DNA of 31,313 bases from Chara braunii (lineage: Eukaryota > Streptophyta > Charophyceae > Charales > Characeae): assembly GCA_003427395.1 (NCBI GenBank), contig BFEA01000046.1, positions 2,507,492 through 2,538,804 of the forward strand, in the 5' to 3' direction. Each line of letters opens with the position of its first letter. Within the stretch, counting starts at the first letter, position 1. Below, piece by piece: positions 8,837 through 19,380 of the stretch. The position numbers were made by a program, and so were the translations under genes. Below the pieces are notes generated by a model. It saw nothing but the letters and a program-made list of their open reading frames with translations, ran no database searches and was not told where the DNA came from.

Positions 8837-9394
8837 CTATTCAATTACTTTGATCCAGCGCTTCAATGCATCGGAGAGCACTGGCTGGGTTCTCATCCAC
8901 TTCAGGGTCTGATGATCAGTCCTAACGATGAAGAACCACCCAAGGAGGTAATGTCTCCAATGGGTCAGTGCCTTGCAAATCACGTAGAGCTCCTTCTCAT
9001 AGGTGGACTTAGCCAACTTCTGAGATGACATCTTTTTCGACATGTACTCGACTGACCTCAACTTTGGCCCCACCTGCTGCGCGAGCACGACACCAATGCC
9101 ATATTGGCTGGCATCCGTGGTTACTTTGAACGGCTTGTCAGGATCAGGAAGTTTGAAGACCTCATGGTGTGTCAACGCATGCTTTAGATGTCTGAAAGCA
9201 GCCTCACACCTGTCTGTCCACTCCCACAGGGTGTCAAGGCGAGTTAGGTCATTCAAAGGGGCGGCCACTATACTACAATTCTTAACAAAGTTACGGTAGT
9301 AGCCGGTCATCCCTAAGAAAGACCTCATCTTAGTCACAGACTGAGGACGCGGCCAGTCACGAATGTTGGTCACCTTTGCATCATCGGGTTTCAA
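8837..9394 (-). pseudogene. RT thumb/connection and RNase H of element B
   Basis: This opens with the connection KMRSFLGMTGYYRNFVKNCS and reaches RNase H: VTTDASQYGIGVVLAQQ (first Asp), STYEKELYVI (Glu) and VRTDHQTLKWM (third Asp), so the RNase H catalytic residues are intact. A stop at 8837 (ATAGTATGACTT region) ends the frame before the conserved ADALSR end. A TAG separates it from the upstream RT frame at about 9400. Confidence 0.88.
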
Positions 9395-9397
9395 ACC

Positions 9398-10500
9398 CTA
9401 TGCGGAAATCTCATGACCCAAGTACAAGATCCAGGTGCCACCAAACTCGCATTTCTCCCCGTTGATCTTGAACTTGTGCGGCCGAAGGAGACTGATGACT
9501 TTGTCCAAGTGCGCAACATACTCCTCGACAATCCTACAAAAAATAAGTATGTCATCGAGGTACATGATGACAAACTTATCCAAGTAGTCATGAAAGAGCC
9601 GATTCATAGCGTGCTAAAAGGTGCCAGGAGCATTGCAAAGGCCGAAAGGCATCACCACAAACTCGTACAGACCGTACCTGGTCTGAAAAGCGGTTTTGTG
9701 TTGATCCTCGATCCGAATTGCAATCTGATGGTACCTGGACTTCAGATCTATTTTAGTGAAGAACGGGCACCCTTGCAATCTATCTAGCAAGTCATCGATG
9801 CGCGGTAGGGGCTCTCAGTTCTTGACAGTGATGGCATTGAGGCCCCTATAGTCAATGCACATCCTCAGTGTCCCCCCCTTCTTTGGTACGAATAGGACTG
9901 AAGATCCATAAGGGGAAACACTCGGCCGGATCCAACCCTTCTCTACAAGTTCCTTGAGTAAAGCTCATCAAGCTCGCCTGGAGACATCTGATAGATCCTA
10001 CCCTTCGGGATGCTAGACCCTGGGATAATTTCTATTGCGTGGACGACCTCCCTCTCAACAACCCCTTTCGGCTCTTCAAATAGATCAGGGTATTTAGTAA
10101 CTACTCTCTCTATCTTCGACGACATTTTCACTGGCTCGCCTGCTGCAGAGACATAAACTAGATAGATACCCTCCTCCGGATTTTGTGTATAATAATTGTA
10201 GAACGCAACCGCACACATGCATCCGTAGGACTCGATCGGACTACTAGCCTTAAACTTACGTAATCTGGCGGTCCCCCCACCTGGCAAAATGTGCTTGACC
10301 ACCTTTCGGTCCCAATCGAATTGGGGCTGTGCAACCGAAAGATAGTACATACCCAACAAAATGTCCATTGGGAGATCATTGTTGACTAGGAACGAGACGC
10401 GATGTCTCAGTTCCCCTCCCGCGTACCGGAAAAGACACTCAATGTCCTGAAGGTAGTCATTGACTACCATGCGTGGTTTGTTGGCACAAGTCGATTCCAC
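9398..10500 (-). pseudogene. Protease-RT linker and reverse transcriptase of element B
   Basis: The frame 10500-9943 carries the protease C-terminal part and linker (LPMDILLGMYYLSVAQPQFD..., [20 protein letters not shown]). It breaks near the fingers by deletion around 9957. RT then continues in pieces: [22 protein letters not shown] (motif A), [14 protein letters not shown], a stop where Gln is expected near 9615, and 9607-9398 with MYLDDILIF, the YLDD being at 9551-9562. The catalytic Asp pair is kept. The equivalent region of D reads almost identically, so B and D are close relatives. Confidence 0.87.
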
Positions 10501-10508
10501 AGGTCAAC

Positions 10509-10853
10509 TCAGGCGCTGCACTTGCCCCTATAAGAGCAACCTCTCAACGCACGCGCGACTGTCCGTGTCGAGCAAGTGTCATAATAGGCCCCAACCTCGC
10601 GGCCGCTGATGACTACCTCGCTGATAAACATCTCACCCTTAGGGGCTTTAGCCAAAGCCGTCCAAGAAGCTAGGGGGTCTGATCTAGACCACGCCTCCTC
10701 CAGCTCCTCTGAGGACTCAAACACATTCATCGAACAGAGGCTCGATGGGTCAGAATGTGTTTGCGGGACGACGATGGAGTCAGTAGCTTGGGCCATCTCT
10801 CGAGATGGTGAGGGTGTGTCCACCACCTCGACCCTAGTAGGAACAACTACCAT
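10509..10853 (-). pseudogene. Aspartic protease region of element B (DTC active site)
   Basis: The frame holds the Gag-PR linker (FESSEELEEAWSRSDP, KAPKGEMFISEVVI) and the active site YYDTCSTR at about 10560-10586, where DTG is expected: Gly is replaced by Cys (DTC at 10572-10580). Element D has the same DTCSTR, so this is not a private mutation. After STR the frame shifts (RTVARALRG), losing the NFIS that D retains, and ends at 10509. Element C has DIGSTRNFIS at the equivalent place. Confidence 0.8.
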
Positions 10854-10855
10854 TC

Positions 10856-12744
10856 CTACTGGCCCGACGTGTTTCCCGGAGCACTGCCAGAACTGCTGGC
10901 TACATTGTTACCAACGGGAGTGGAGGATCCCAACGCCTGCCCCATCGTAGGCAGGATCTTCTCAGTCACCTTCTTGTTGCAGCACTTGAATTGGTTATGG
11001 CCATATTGACCACACGAATACAAGCCTGCCTGGTGTACCTGTCTCTCCACAAGTCCTCTGTGAGACCTGCTTTATCCCATAGAGGAGCATTGGGGTCTAC
11101 TTGACTCCTAGACCGGGAACCTCCACGCCGTCTATCGGGCGCCTTACCTTTCTGAACTGAGGCAACGACTACTCCACCCCCTGAAGCCTCTACGCTGCCT
11201 GCCTCTGAACCCACTCCCGCCTGGAAGTCGTCATCCAACTCGATGGTAAAACCATTGTTGTTGACGAATATAATGCGTCCATTCGCCTTCCAGTTGGGAG
11301 GCAGTGACTTTTTCCTACCATCCGTCGTGGGTGTCTAACCATGCCCTATCTTTGCTTCAAGGTCTAGGGCCTTCTTGCTAAACGAAGGGAAGTTGTGCAT
11401 GTTGATGTTGGCCTCACCTGCCAACTGATTCCTGAGAGGCATAGGAAAGCATCTCATGTAGGAGGTGAGTAGAACCCGGGGGTCATAGCGCACCCCAGGG
11501 ACACAGATCAGACACTCTACTACATTTGTGGCCTCTCTTCCTGACTTAAACTGCCGGTCGTGCAAAGTCAGGATCGCAAAAGTGGCCTTTTGAGCCTCCT
11601 GAGGATCATGCCACCTGTTTTCCACCAACTTGAGGAAGTCATCCTGTTTCTGGTTGACCGCCCAAGCTGCCAAGCGCGAAAGTCATGACTGTATCCCTGT
11701 AATTGCACTAAACCACTCAACCATCTTGCTGCACTCCCCTCTAGATAGGAGGCAGCCACAAGCATTTTCTCGTGTGGCAAGGTAAGTTTACGCTTTACGT
11801 AGACTGGCACTGACCTCAACCATGTGTAGAGGTCTTCGCCCCTCTTGTCCCCTGTGAAGGGTTTAGGAGCAGCGATGGTCGTCTTTGGAACCCACTGACT
11901 TTGTCCCAGCACCTGTCCCACTCCAGGCTGTGGACCTTGGGGACCAGGCTGTTGCATTAGCTGCTGCTGGGGCTGTGTACCCTGCGGCTGTGTAGGCTGC
12001 GAGACAGCAGGCTGCCCGCTTACGGCAACTTGCGATGGAGGTTGGGAGAACACTGTCTGTACAGGAATCTGTACACTACCTATGTTGATACCCCAGTCAC
12101 CGGTGGGACATAAGGAGGAGGTTGTACAACGGGCCAGGCACCGGGCCCGGACAACGATGGTGCTGCCTGTGCTCGCCCGACCAGCACGGCCAAACTCTGT
12201 TGGATGTCCTGAAGGAGAGCCGTGTGGTGGTCCTGCATTTCTACTACACCTAGGAGGGTTGTCCGCAACGTCCTCACATCTGCATCCATGTGCGTCAGCT
12301 CCATTCCCTCTAACTCACTAACGCCCGCTTGTCTCTGTTGCATCCTAGCTCTTCTCCTTCTTTCCTTCTCTGCTTTTATCTCTCCTAAGGCCTTTTGTAG
12401 TTGTGCCTCCTGCAATGCTGCTTATTGTATGGTGACCTCTTCAGGGGTCAACACTTTTGCCTGGTTTGACGCAGGGTCTTTGCGACCGTTGTCCCTATGG
12501 TCCCTGAACTGCTGGCCTGGGAACTCTGTTGCGCAGCAGTTGCCATGGCTGCTGAAGTTGCGGCTTCGCTTGCGAACGCCCTGCTGGCCTCTGCTGCCCT
12601 AGCTCTCCGCTGATGCTGCTGCCTCTCCCTTTGCTGGCGGAACGGTAACCTATCACCCTCGGGTCCTAATGCCATGTGGGCAATCGGGCATCTAGCCGAT
12701 CGCAAGATCCGGTCGTCCTCACTAGTGGTATCGCTATCGCTCAT
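10856..12744 (-). pseudogene. gag: gag of element B
   Basis: It starts at ATG 12744 (MSDSDTTSEDDRIL). The N-terminal part (12744-12448) is Arg/Gln/Ala-rich. A stop region leads to a coiled coil (12415-12080, LQKALGEIKAEKERRRRARMQQ). Next come a Gln/Pro-rich segment and the capsid start (12053-11568, TIAAPKPFTGDKRGEDLYTWL), the capsid end in another frame (11673-11335, LLTSYMRCFPMPLRNQLAGEANI), and the nucleocapsid (11238-10856) with a zinc knuckle CGQYGHNQFKC whose first Cys is displaced by a frameshift near 11030. At least four lesions separate the frames. The homologous parts in C and D confirm the order. Confidence 0.85.
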
Positions 12745-13953
12745 AAGCTACAGAGATGTACACAATCTGCACTAGGTCACTCTTTGATGCCTACCGCAGT
12801 GTAGTGCACAAACCGATTTATAATAATTAAAATAATTAATCGGTGGCTGCGTCAGAGTAGATACATTTGGGCCCAACAGGTAAGTTCAGATTCCTACAAA
12901 CGAAACTACTTTGACTTTGACAAGTTCACAAACAGAAAGCACAATGAACAGAAAACATTTCTAACTATGTTGTCTGTCAGATGTTAATGGCTGTACATCT
13001 AACTAATCAAAATAAAAATAGAATCATTTGTTGGGTCTGTTTGCAGAACAGGATCTTGCCTGAACTTATCACCTGGAATCCATCCCTTCCTTAGTTCTTC
13101 TTGAATGTCTCTTGTCGGCAGCGTCCCTGTGCCCCGAGTCCTGCTGAGCTGGCCAGCCCTGCACCGTATTTATCCTCGCGTGCAGTGAGCCTTACACCGA
13201 CCGATTGGCTGATCAGGAGGCGTTTTTATGGACGGCCCCCGAAGTCCTCAAGAATTATTTAACGACGCAAACGGGACGACGATCACAGCCAATGGAATGT
13301 CCCTGCTGGTACTTATTATAGACATCCGGTCTTGTCTTTCCCGTAGGGCTGGCCTGCCCTTTAGAACCCCTCTGCAACGCAGCGAGCAGACAAAGGACAA
13401 AGCAGCAAAGCATGCGTGCTCTACTCCCGGCGGGTTGGCATGGTGACCGTGACCCACTGCCTCGTCCAAGGCCCTTCAGATAGCACGGCCCTCTCCTTCC
13501 AGATGCTCCACGTGAAGGCAAACGACTCTCAATGCTGAGCTCACACGACTTCTCAAATGAGAGGACTCTCGAGACAAAACACATATCCTCACGGTAAGAA
13601 GTGTTGAGCAGGGTAGATAAGGTTAGGTGCAACGTACCTCAAAATAGCTGCCCCCAACCACATATATTCTCACCAAATGACCCGATGTTGATTGTGATGA
13701 CCAATCGCTGCTTCGGCACAACCAGCATTGCACCGCCGTTCCACCTCAGCATGAATCACACATCGGATAATTCTCATCACACTGCGAACACCCAATATTC
13801 ATACCGCAGCCTTCCTCGCGATCCCCTCTCCACCTGGGTCGCCTACTTGCCTTCGCCCTCCTCACTACACACTCACTATGGTAGCTCGCCCAGCATACCG
13901 CATGCATGTACCGCAAAGGCAGAAGACAAGCACCAAATGAGCACACCGTACCT
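12745..13953 (-). other. Untranslated leader of element B
   Basis: This lies between PBS and gag. It contains sequence homologous to the C leader (15871-17100) over most of its length, for example the gtcacggtcaccatgccaac stretch and the AT-rich segment with attttgattagtta near gag. It also carries a TATA-like box and the block shared with A and C. I see no gene in it. Confidence 0.75.
13206..13320 (-). promoter_or_regulatory. Leader TATA-like box and conserved block (copy B)
   Basis: TATAATAAGT at 13320-13311 is followed 30 bp downstream by the conserved block ggctgtgatcgtcgtcccg ... cctcctgatcagcc (13290-13206). The spacing TATA to block is similar in C. This resembles a core promoter placed in the leader rather than in the LTR; there is no expression evidence. 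Confidence 0.55.
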
Positions 13954-13967
13954 TAACTCCGATACCA
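13954..13967 (-). other. Primer-binding site of element B
   Basis: TGGTATCGGAGTTA on the - strand lies three bases (ATT) after the LTR terminal CA at 13971. It is of the initiator tRNA-Met type with one mismatch in TGGTATCAGAG. Confidence 0.75.
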
Positions 13968-13970
13968 AAT

Positions 13971-14891
13971 TGAAAGGAAAATGAGCGATAGCGAACTTCA
14001 GAAATCAAACAGCATCATACACATGAGACCACATAGTTCTGACCTCGAACCAATAGCAGAATTGCATCACGAGTTCCACCAAATAAGAGCACAGCAAAAG
14101 GTCTTATTTAACAATGCTGAAATAGTCTCATCATCATCAATGAAGAACCAATGTCAATATCCTATCTGGCGCTCGGCGCCCAGACTACAAATGGCAGATC
14201 CTATCTAGCCTATCTACAATGCCACTAATGACGTCAACAGCTCCCCAACGTACGAGCAGATCTCGGGCAATGTCGTACGCTTCAAGCACCAGGTATGTCT
14301 CTCGTATCACTCACAACCTCGTTCCCCAACTCACAGATGCCACATGCTCCCAAGGACCACCATGCGCCCCATCCAGCATACAGCAGCGCAGCTCGGCTAT
14401 GGCTGCCTGCTCCTTCCAGCTCGCCCATGAACGCGTGAGTGCTGGCCAGCATTAGCGCAGCATGCAGCCAGTGCCCGAATGCCCAATGCGTAGGCAGGCC
14501 CTTCCCTATATCGAAGTGGCCTGCTGCTGCGTGCGGTAATGCGGTACTGGGCCCTGGCCCAGAAGCTTTCGGTAGGCCCCACGAGGCTGAGCCTCAGTCC
14601 GAAGTAAACAAGCCCGGGGCGTGTGGTGGTCACCAGCACCCAACTGCCCTCAACCTTTGTTCGGTCCACGTTGTGTATCCGGCCTAGGGCCTGCCTCAGT
14701 TACATACAATGAAAGGCAGTCTGGGCCTGGGCGCTTCCAACCAACTGACGTTGCTCAATTGCCTGAATTTCCCCAGTTGCATGGTGACCGCAATATGGCA
14801 TGTAGGCCTCGGTCGTGCCTGCCTTCACTTACGGCGGCCGACTGTGTTGAAAATGAGCCCTGTAGGGCATATCGAGGCCATGTTCCTCGCA
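13971..14891 (-). repeat. Element B 5' LTR
   Basis: It is 921 bp, beginning TGCGAGG (14891) and ending CCTTTCA (13971), followed by the PBS. It aligns with 7021-7173 (its first 153 bp) and 26278-26804 (its later part). It contains the hairpin GGCGC-TCG-GCGCC (14168-14180). No TATAAA-type box is evident in it. Confidence 0.87.
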
Positions 14892-15852
14892 CATATGTGG
14901 GGTATCAGGCAGTTGCAGCATGTCAGTTGGTTACAAAGCAACGTGAGCCTTTGCTGGCTCCTTCCAGAAGCAACAGCTGCGCTGCACAATTGAGCCCAGG
15001 CCCCCGGTTGGTTGCACTCTGGGCACACACATTGGGAGGCCGAAGCATCACGCACTGGCCGCGGACGAATGAGAATGCGGCAAACACTTGGAGCCTGGAG
15101 GGCTGTCTGGACGTGCCCAACTGTAAAGGGCCCAGGCCCGTAACAGTAGAGGTGGGCTTGGGCGCAGATAATGGGGAGAGACTGGAAGCTACTGGAAACT
15201 TCCCCAGCCAGGCCCACGCAGCCAGACACAGGGCCCCACTTTCCATTAAGGAAAGTGCCCTGCCCAGGCAAAGGTATTCTGGCCTTGGCAGGCAATGCGG
15301 GCACGCTGCTGCGTTGCTGCGCTAGTGTCTGCATGGGCGCTGCTGGTTGGACGCGCGCACGGGCGCAGAGGTGAGGGGCGCTGCTGAGGCAGCGGGCGCA
15401 CAACAGCCATAGTCGGGCCGCAGGCTGGTGATGGCGATGGTGGTCTTCGGGTACGAGGCGCATGCAGAGGGGAACCAAGGGGTGATGAGGGGAGGAGACT
15501 GAACGTACCTGATGTATGCTGGTGGTCGGCATAGGTGTTGACGTCATGTACATTGGTCTCCAACTACATTGGTCTCCGACTTCGATGTGATCCAGTCGCA
15601 TGAACGTAGATAGGAAAAAGATAGGCTGAGTAGTGTAGGCTGGGCGCTGGGCGCCATGCAGTAGGAGTGACATTGGATACAGTGTTGGTGTGACCAGAGA
15701 GCGTTGGCATTGGCACTCGAGTTCATTGTATTGCTCTTATTTGGATGGTATCTTGGTGCATTGTGCTCTTTGTGTTGTACATGACTATCTAGACTACTTC
15801 GTGATTTTGCAACTTGTTTTTTTGTCTATCGCTCTTGCTCATATTCCTTGCA
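14892..15852 (+). repeat. Element C 5' LTR, beginning missing
   Basis: From 'catatgtggggtatcaggcag' it aligns with 23311 onward in the 3' LTR and ends TTCCTTGCA (15852) just before the PBS. The first ~135 bp present in the 3' LTR (TGTGAGGATTG...) are absent because element B starts at 14891. It contains the GGCGC-TGG-GCGCC hairpin (15643-15655). It also has ~100 bp (15170-15260) not matched in the 3' copy. Confidence 0.85.
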
Positions 15853-15855
15853 ATT

Positions 15856-15869
15856 TGGTATTGGAGCTG
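15856..15869 (+). other. Primer-binding site of element C
   Basis: TGGTATTGGAGCTG follows the LTR end CA by three bases (ATT), the same spacing as in element B. It is of the initiator tRNA-Met type with two mismatches in the first 12 bases. Confidence 0.75.
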
Positions 15870-17150
15870 GTTTGATATCACCATACCGGCGCTGACGACT
15901 TTGTTACTTTGGTGCCCTCACGAGGCTTCTACGCAGTGAGGATACATTGGCGCTGACATTATTTGCCACTCCCGGGTAGAGGGGATGCTACCGGAAGGCT
16001 GTGGCAACAGCGTGGGAGCAGTGGCGACAACGGATGTATGTGAGATGATGACAGCATGCTGACATGGCATTTTGGCTGAGGTGGCATTGCATAGTATTGT
16101 GAGTGGCACCGACGCTATGACTGGTCATCAAAATGCATGTCAGTTCAATTGGTGAGAAATTTGTGGTTGATGGCAGTAATCTTCAGGTACGTTGTTCCCG
16201 TACCTTATCTTCCCATCTTAATCTCTTCTTACCGCGAGGAAGTGAGTTCAACTTGAGTGTCCTCTTCTGGTTCAGGAGTCGGGAGCGCTCCGCCTTGAGA
16301 GTCGACATTCTTCCTTGTGGCGCATCTGGCAGGAGAGGGCGGTGCCTCTGAAGGGCTCTGGTCGAAGCACGGGTCACGGTCACCATGCCAACCCATGGCA
16401 GTAGAGCGTGCATGCTTTGCTGCTTTGTCCTTTGAGCTCTTTGCTGCGGTGTAGAGGGAACGTGGACTGGCCAGTCGTATGCGAGACGTGTACCAGACCG
16501 TCTATAAAGAACCTCTGGTGGGGATCTGATATCTGGTTGTGATTGTCATCCTGTCTGCGACGTTAAATAATTCAGGGGATGTCCTTAAATTGCCTCTTGA
16601 TCAGCCAGATCATTGGACGTAAGGCTCGTTGCACGTGAGGATAAACCAAGGGGCAGTGCTGGTCATAAGCAGTTTTCTGAGCACAAGGGTGGGCCGATGT
16701 GCACACCATAGACACCGCTGCTTGATGATGCAAACCAGGATCGTTGAATACAGGGGAAGGGAAGGTTCCAATTGGTGCTCGTAAAAAACACAATTATTCC
16801 CATTTTTGCATACATTTGTGCACTTGATTTATTTTTATTTTTGATTAGTTATGGTGGACAGACTGCTAACACCTGATAGACAACATTAGATTAGAACTGT
16901 GCGGTTGACACCACTTGATCGGTAGCCTAGGTGACTTACTGAATATTTATTTATTTTTAGTTATTTTTCAACTCGGTCAGACACATGTTGTGGTAGGCCC
17001 CTGTGAGGGCTCTAGTGCAGATAGTGATTTGCTTAACTGATGAGTGGATCAGGTAGTGGGAAGGACAGATCTGCAGGGAGAAGGGTACCACATCATGAAT
17101 CTCTTAGGATCCCCATCATGCATCAGGTTTAACCACCTGAGGGCGAGAGA
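15870..17150 (+). other. Untranslated leader of element C
   Basis: This is homologous to the leader of B (12745-13953 on the - strand), for example 'ggtgagaaatttgtggttgatggcag' near 16150 and 'tatttttgattagttatgg' near 16833. It contains a TATA box and the conserved block at 16503-16606. I see no convincing gene in it. Confidence 0.75.
16503..16606 (+). promoter_or_regulatory. Leader TATA-like box and conserved block (copy C)
   Basis: TATAAAGA at 16503 is followed 32 bp later by ggttgtgattgtcatcctg ... cctcttgatcagcc (16535-16606). The block is shared with A (2430-2511) and B (13290-13206), with a small internal deletion here. Confidence 0.55.
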
Positions 17151-17162
17151 GCTATACAACGG

Positions 17163-18919
17163 GAGGTAGTAGCTGACCGTTTGCAAAGGGCTAGGGAAGC
17201 AGCAGCAGCTGAGCAAGTACCAACTGCCACCGCTGGAGTTGTGGCTACCTCTGCTGCTACATCTCCGGGTCAGCAGGCATTAGGCATGCCGACAAGCTCG
17301 CAGGCTTCGTCTAGTGGGAAGAGTGCAAGCACATTTTCTAGTCAGATGGCGAGCTAGCAGTACAACTCGCTACCTCCACGCATCCGAGAGGCTATAGAAC
17401 TCCAACAGGTGGAGTTGATACGCTTACGGTTAGAGAAGGAACTTAGAGACACTACTGAAAGAGAAACAAAGATTAGAAATAGGAAAGCCAGGCTAGAGAA
17501 CAGAAGGGAAGACAAAGCTGCATTAGCAGGGTTAGATGACTCGACCCTTGACGACACGGGAAAGATCCTCAAGGCGGGTATGCTGAGCATGTACACTTAC
17601 ATGGACAATAAACTAGATAATATCCAGGATATCCTTGGCCAGATATTGAGTGCCATGCAGGTGAATGGAAGAATAGTGCCCTCCACAACAGGCGGGCCTA
17701 GTATCAGGCCAGCGACAACTTTTCCATCGCCTCCTCCATTGTCGTCGATGACAGGCCCATTTGTCCCTCATTTTGACATCCCACCAAGTGGTACGCCAGC
17801 AGCAGCAGCATTGACTGCTGCTTCTTCATCCTCGGGTCCAACCTCTGCAGCTATGCGCCAGCAGCGGGTTCCACAGATGGGACTACAACAACCTTGGTAC
17901 CCCAAGACTCCACTAAAACCACCTCCTACCTTCTCTGGACACAAGAAGGATGAGGCACTCGACACTTGGTTGAAAACGTTACCAGTGTGGGTCAGGGCGA
18001 AGAGGACGTTGCGCGAGGAAGAGGTGATCACTGTCGCCTCATACCTTGAGGGATCGACAGTGAGATGGCTAGATGGACTAGTGGCGTCCAAGGGATTTGG
18101 CAGGCGCATGAATGACTGGGCTCAAACCTACACATTAGAGAGCTTCATGGAGTTGGTTGAAACGTGATGGCACAACCCACAACAGGCCAGCAGGCCACTG
18201 ATGCGTTGTCTCGGCTTGATACTAGAAAGTACAAATTCGCCCGTGAGCTCACCTCTGTTGTGAAGAAACTGATTGTCGCCCTTGGCACCCACTATGATCC
18301 ACAAGTCCTGCTGACTATGTTCTTGAGATGGCTTCCCACATACATCAAAAACTTAATGGTCAGTGAGGCAAGCATCGTTTATCATACTCTTGACGCCTTT
18401 AGCAAGAAGGCCTTAGATTTGGTGGCTAAGCTAGGAGGAGCACAACCACCTGCAACTGACGGTAGGAAGAAGAAGACCCCACAAGAATGAAAAAAGAAGG
18501 GTAGTCAATTGATGATGGTTGATTCCAGTGGGAATCAAACCGAGATGATGATCTTTCTTTTCTTGTGAAGGATACAGAGTTAGTCGGTGAGGAGGGTCTA
18601 GAAGGTGGAAACCTCGCCGTGATAACTAAAGGAAAGGCAGCTGGTCACGGCAAGGGCGGTCAGCAAAAGAGTCAGGAGCAGGCACCAAACTCAAACAAGA
18701 CTCCGACTTGGGTGAGGGTTGGCCTGGATCAAGATATATGGAGAAACCGGTACTCGCGAAGAGCTTGCATTCACTGCGGCGAATACGGCCATCAGCAGCT
18801 TAGATGTAAGAACGCTAAGGTCTCTCAAAAGATTCCTCCCAAAGGTGGTTTGGGGGGGATCTTCTTCTCATGGAGGGACTTCTAAGAGTTCCACCTTGGG
18901 AAACACATCAGGCAAGTAG
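17163..18919 (+). pseudogene. gag: gag of element C
   Basis: The readable frame begins near 17163 (EVVADRLQRAREAAAAE); the true start is not clear because the 5' part is degenerate. A TAG at 17355 interrupts it. The main part (17409-18167) has a coiled coil (LRLEKELRDTTERETKIRNRKA), a Ser/Pro/Ala-rich linker, and the capsid region PPPTFSGHKKDEALDTWLKTL. A frameshift at about 18160 leads to the capsid end (18164-18490, VLLTMFLRWLPTYIKNLM). Another break at 18490 precedes the nucleocapsid with an intact CCHC knuckle CIHCGEYGHQQLRC (about 18766-18807). Layout and motifs match gag of B. Confidence 0.85.
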
Positions 18920-19017
18920 AAGTTATAGCTGCTTGTACTCATGCTGAAGTGGTTGATGTACCCTCACTACTTCAGGAGTTGGCTTAAGTTGTCACCCCGC
19001 AAACACATCTAGACCAA

Positions 19018-19380
19018 ATGACATTTTGTTCGTTGGATGTGTCTGAAGCCTTAGAAGACTTAGAAATCGAGTGGTCGGCAAGGGACCCTCGTGAGTCTTG
19101 GGTGGCATTGTCTAGAGGTCCAAGAGGGGAGCACTTCGTCGTGGAAGTCGGTGTAGGCGGCTGCAAGTATGGTGCTTTCGTAGACATTGGGTCCACGCGG
19201 AACTTCATAAGTCATGACTGTGTTGAGAGACTGCTACTAAAGGACCGGGTGCAACGCTTGGGTAGATTTGTAGCATCTACCCTGGCCAACAAAGAGCACG
19301 TGGTTGCCAATGACTACGTCAAGGACGTAGTCTGCACCCTCTACTATGGACGTGGGTTAATCTCCATATATTGTTCTTAG
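19018..19380 (+). pseudogene. Aspartic protease of element C (DIG active site)
   Basis: The frame reads from the Gag-PR linker (LDVSEALEDLEIEWSARDP) into RGEHFVVEVGVGG and the active site AFVDIGSTRNFIS, with DIG at 19183-19191. The Thr/Ser of the canonical DTG/DSG is Ile, which should abolish activity. The rest of the fold (LANKEHVVANDYVKDV) is present up to a frameshift at about 19365, after which the protease end continues at 19371 (FLVSNDSPFNMLLGMYYL). Confidence 0.82.

Larger units (their letters stand above)
7021..14891 (-). mobile_element. Element B: Ty3/gypsy chromovirus, reverse strand, 3' LTR incomplete
   Basis: Reading on the - strand: 5' LTR (14891-13971), PBS (13967-13954), leader, gag (from 12744), protease, RT, RNase H, integrase with chromodomain, polypurine tract, then the first 153 bp of the 3' LTR (7173-7021). 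A further 527 bp of a 3' LTR very similar to this 5' LTR lie at 26278-26804. The 5' LTR starts TGCGAGG and abuts the C 5' LTR at 14891|14892, consistent with insertion of B into that LTR. Confidence 0.85.

Noticed and set aside
8358-8912. A 184-codon open frame on the + strand
   Set aside because: It is antisense to the RNase H and integrase of element B, which carry clear family motifs on the - strand; it has no recognisable domain.
14825-15673. A 282-codon open frame on the - strand
   Set aside because: It lies wholly across the B and C LTRs, has low-complexity composition and no domain, and the same sequence in the other LTR copy is not open.
16133-16190. Possible start of a Ty1/copia gag (FVVDGSN-like words)
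   Set aside because: The same stretch occurs in the leader of element B without coding potential, and all elements here have Ty3/gypsy domain order.
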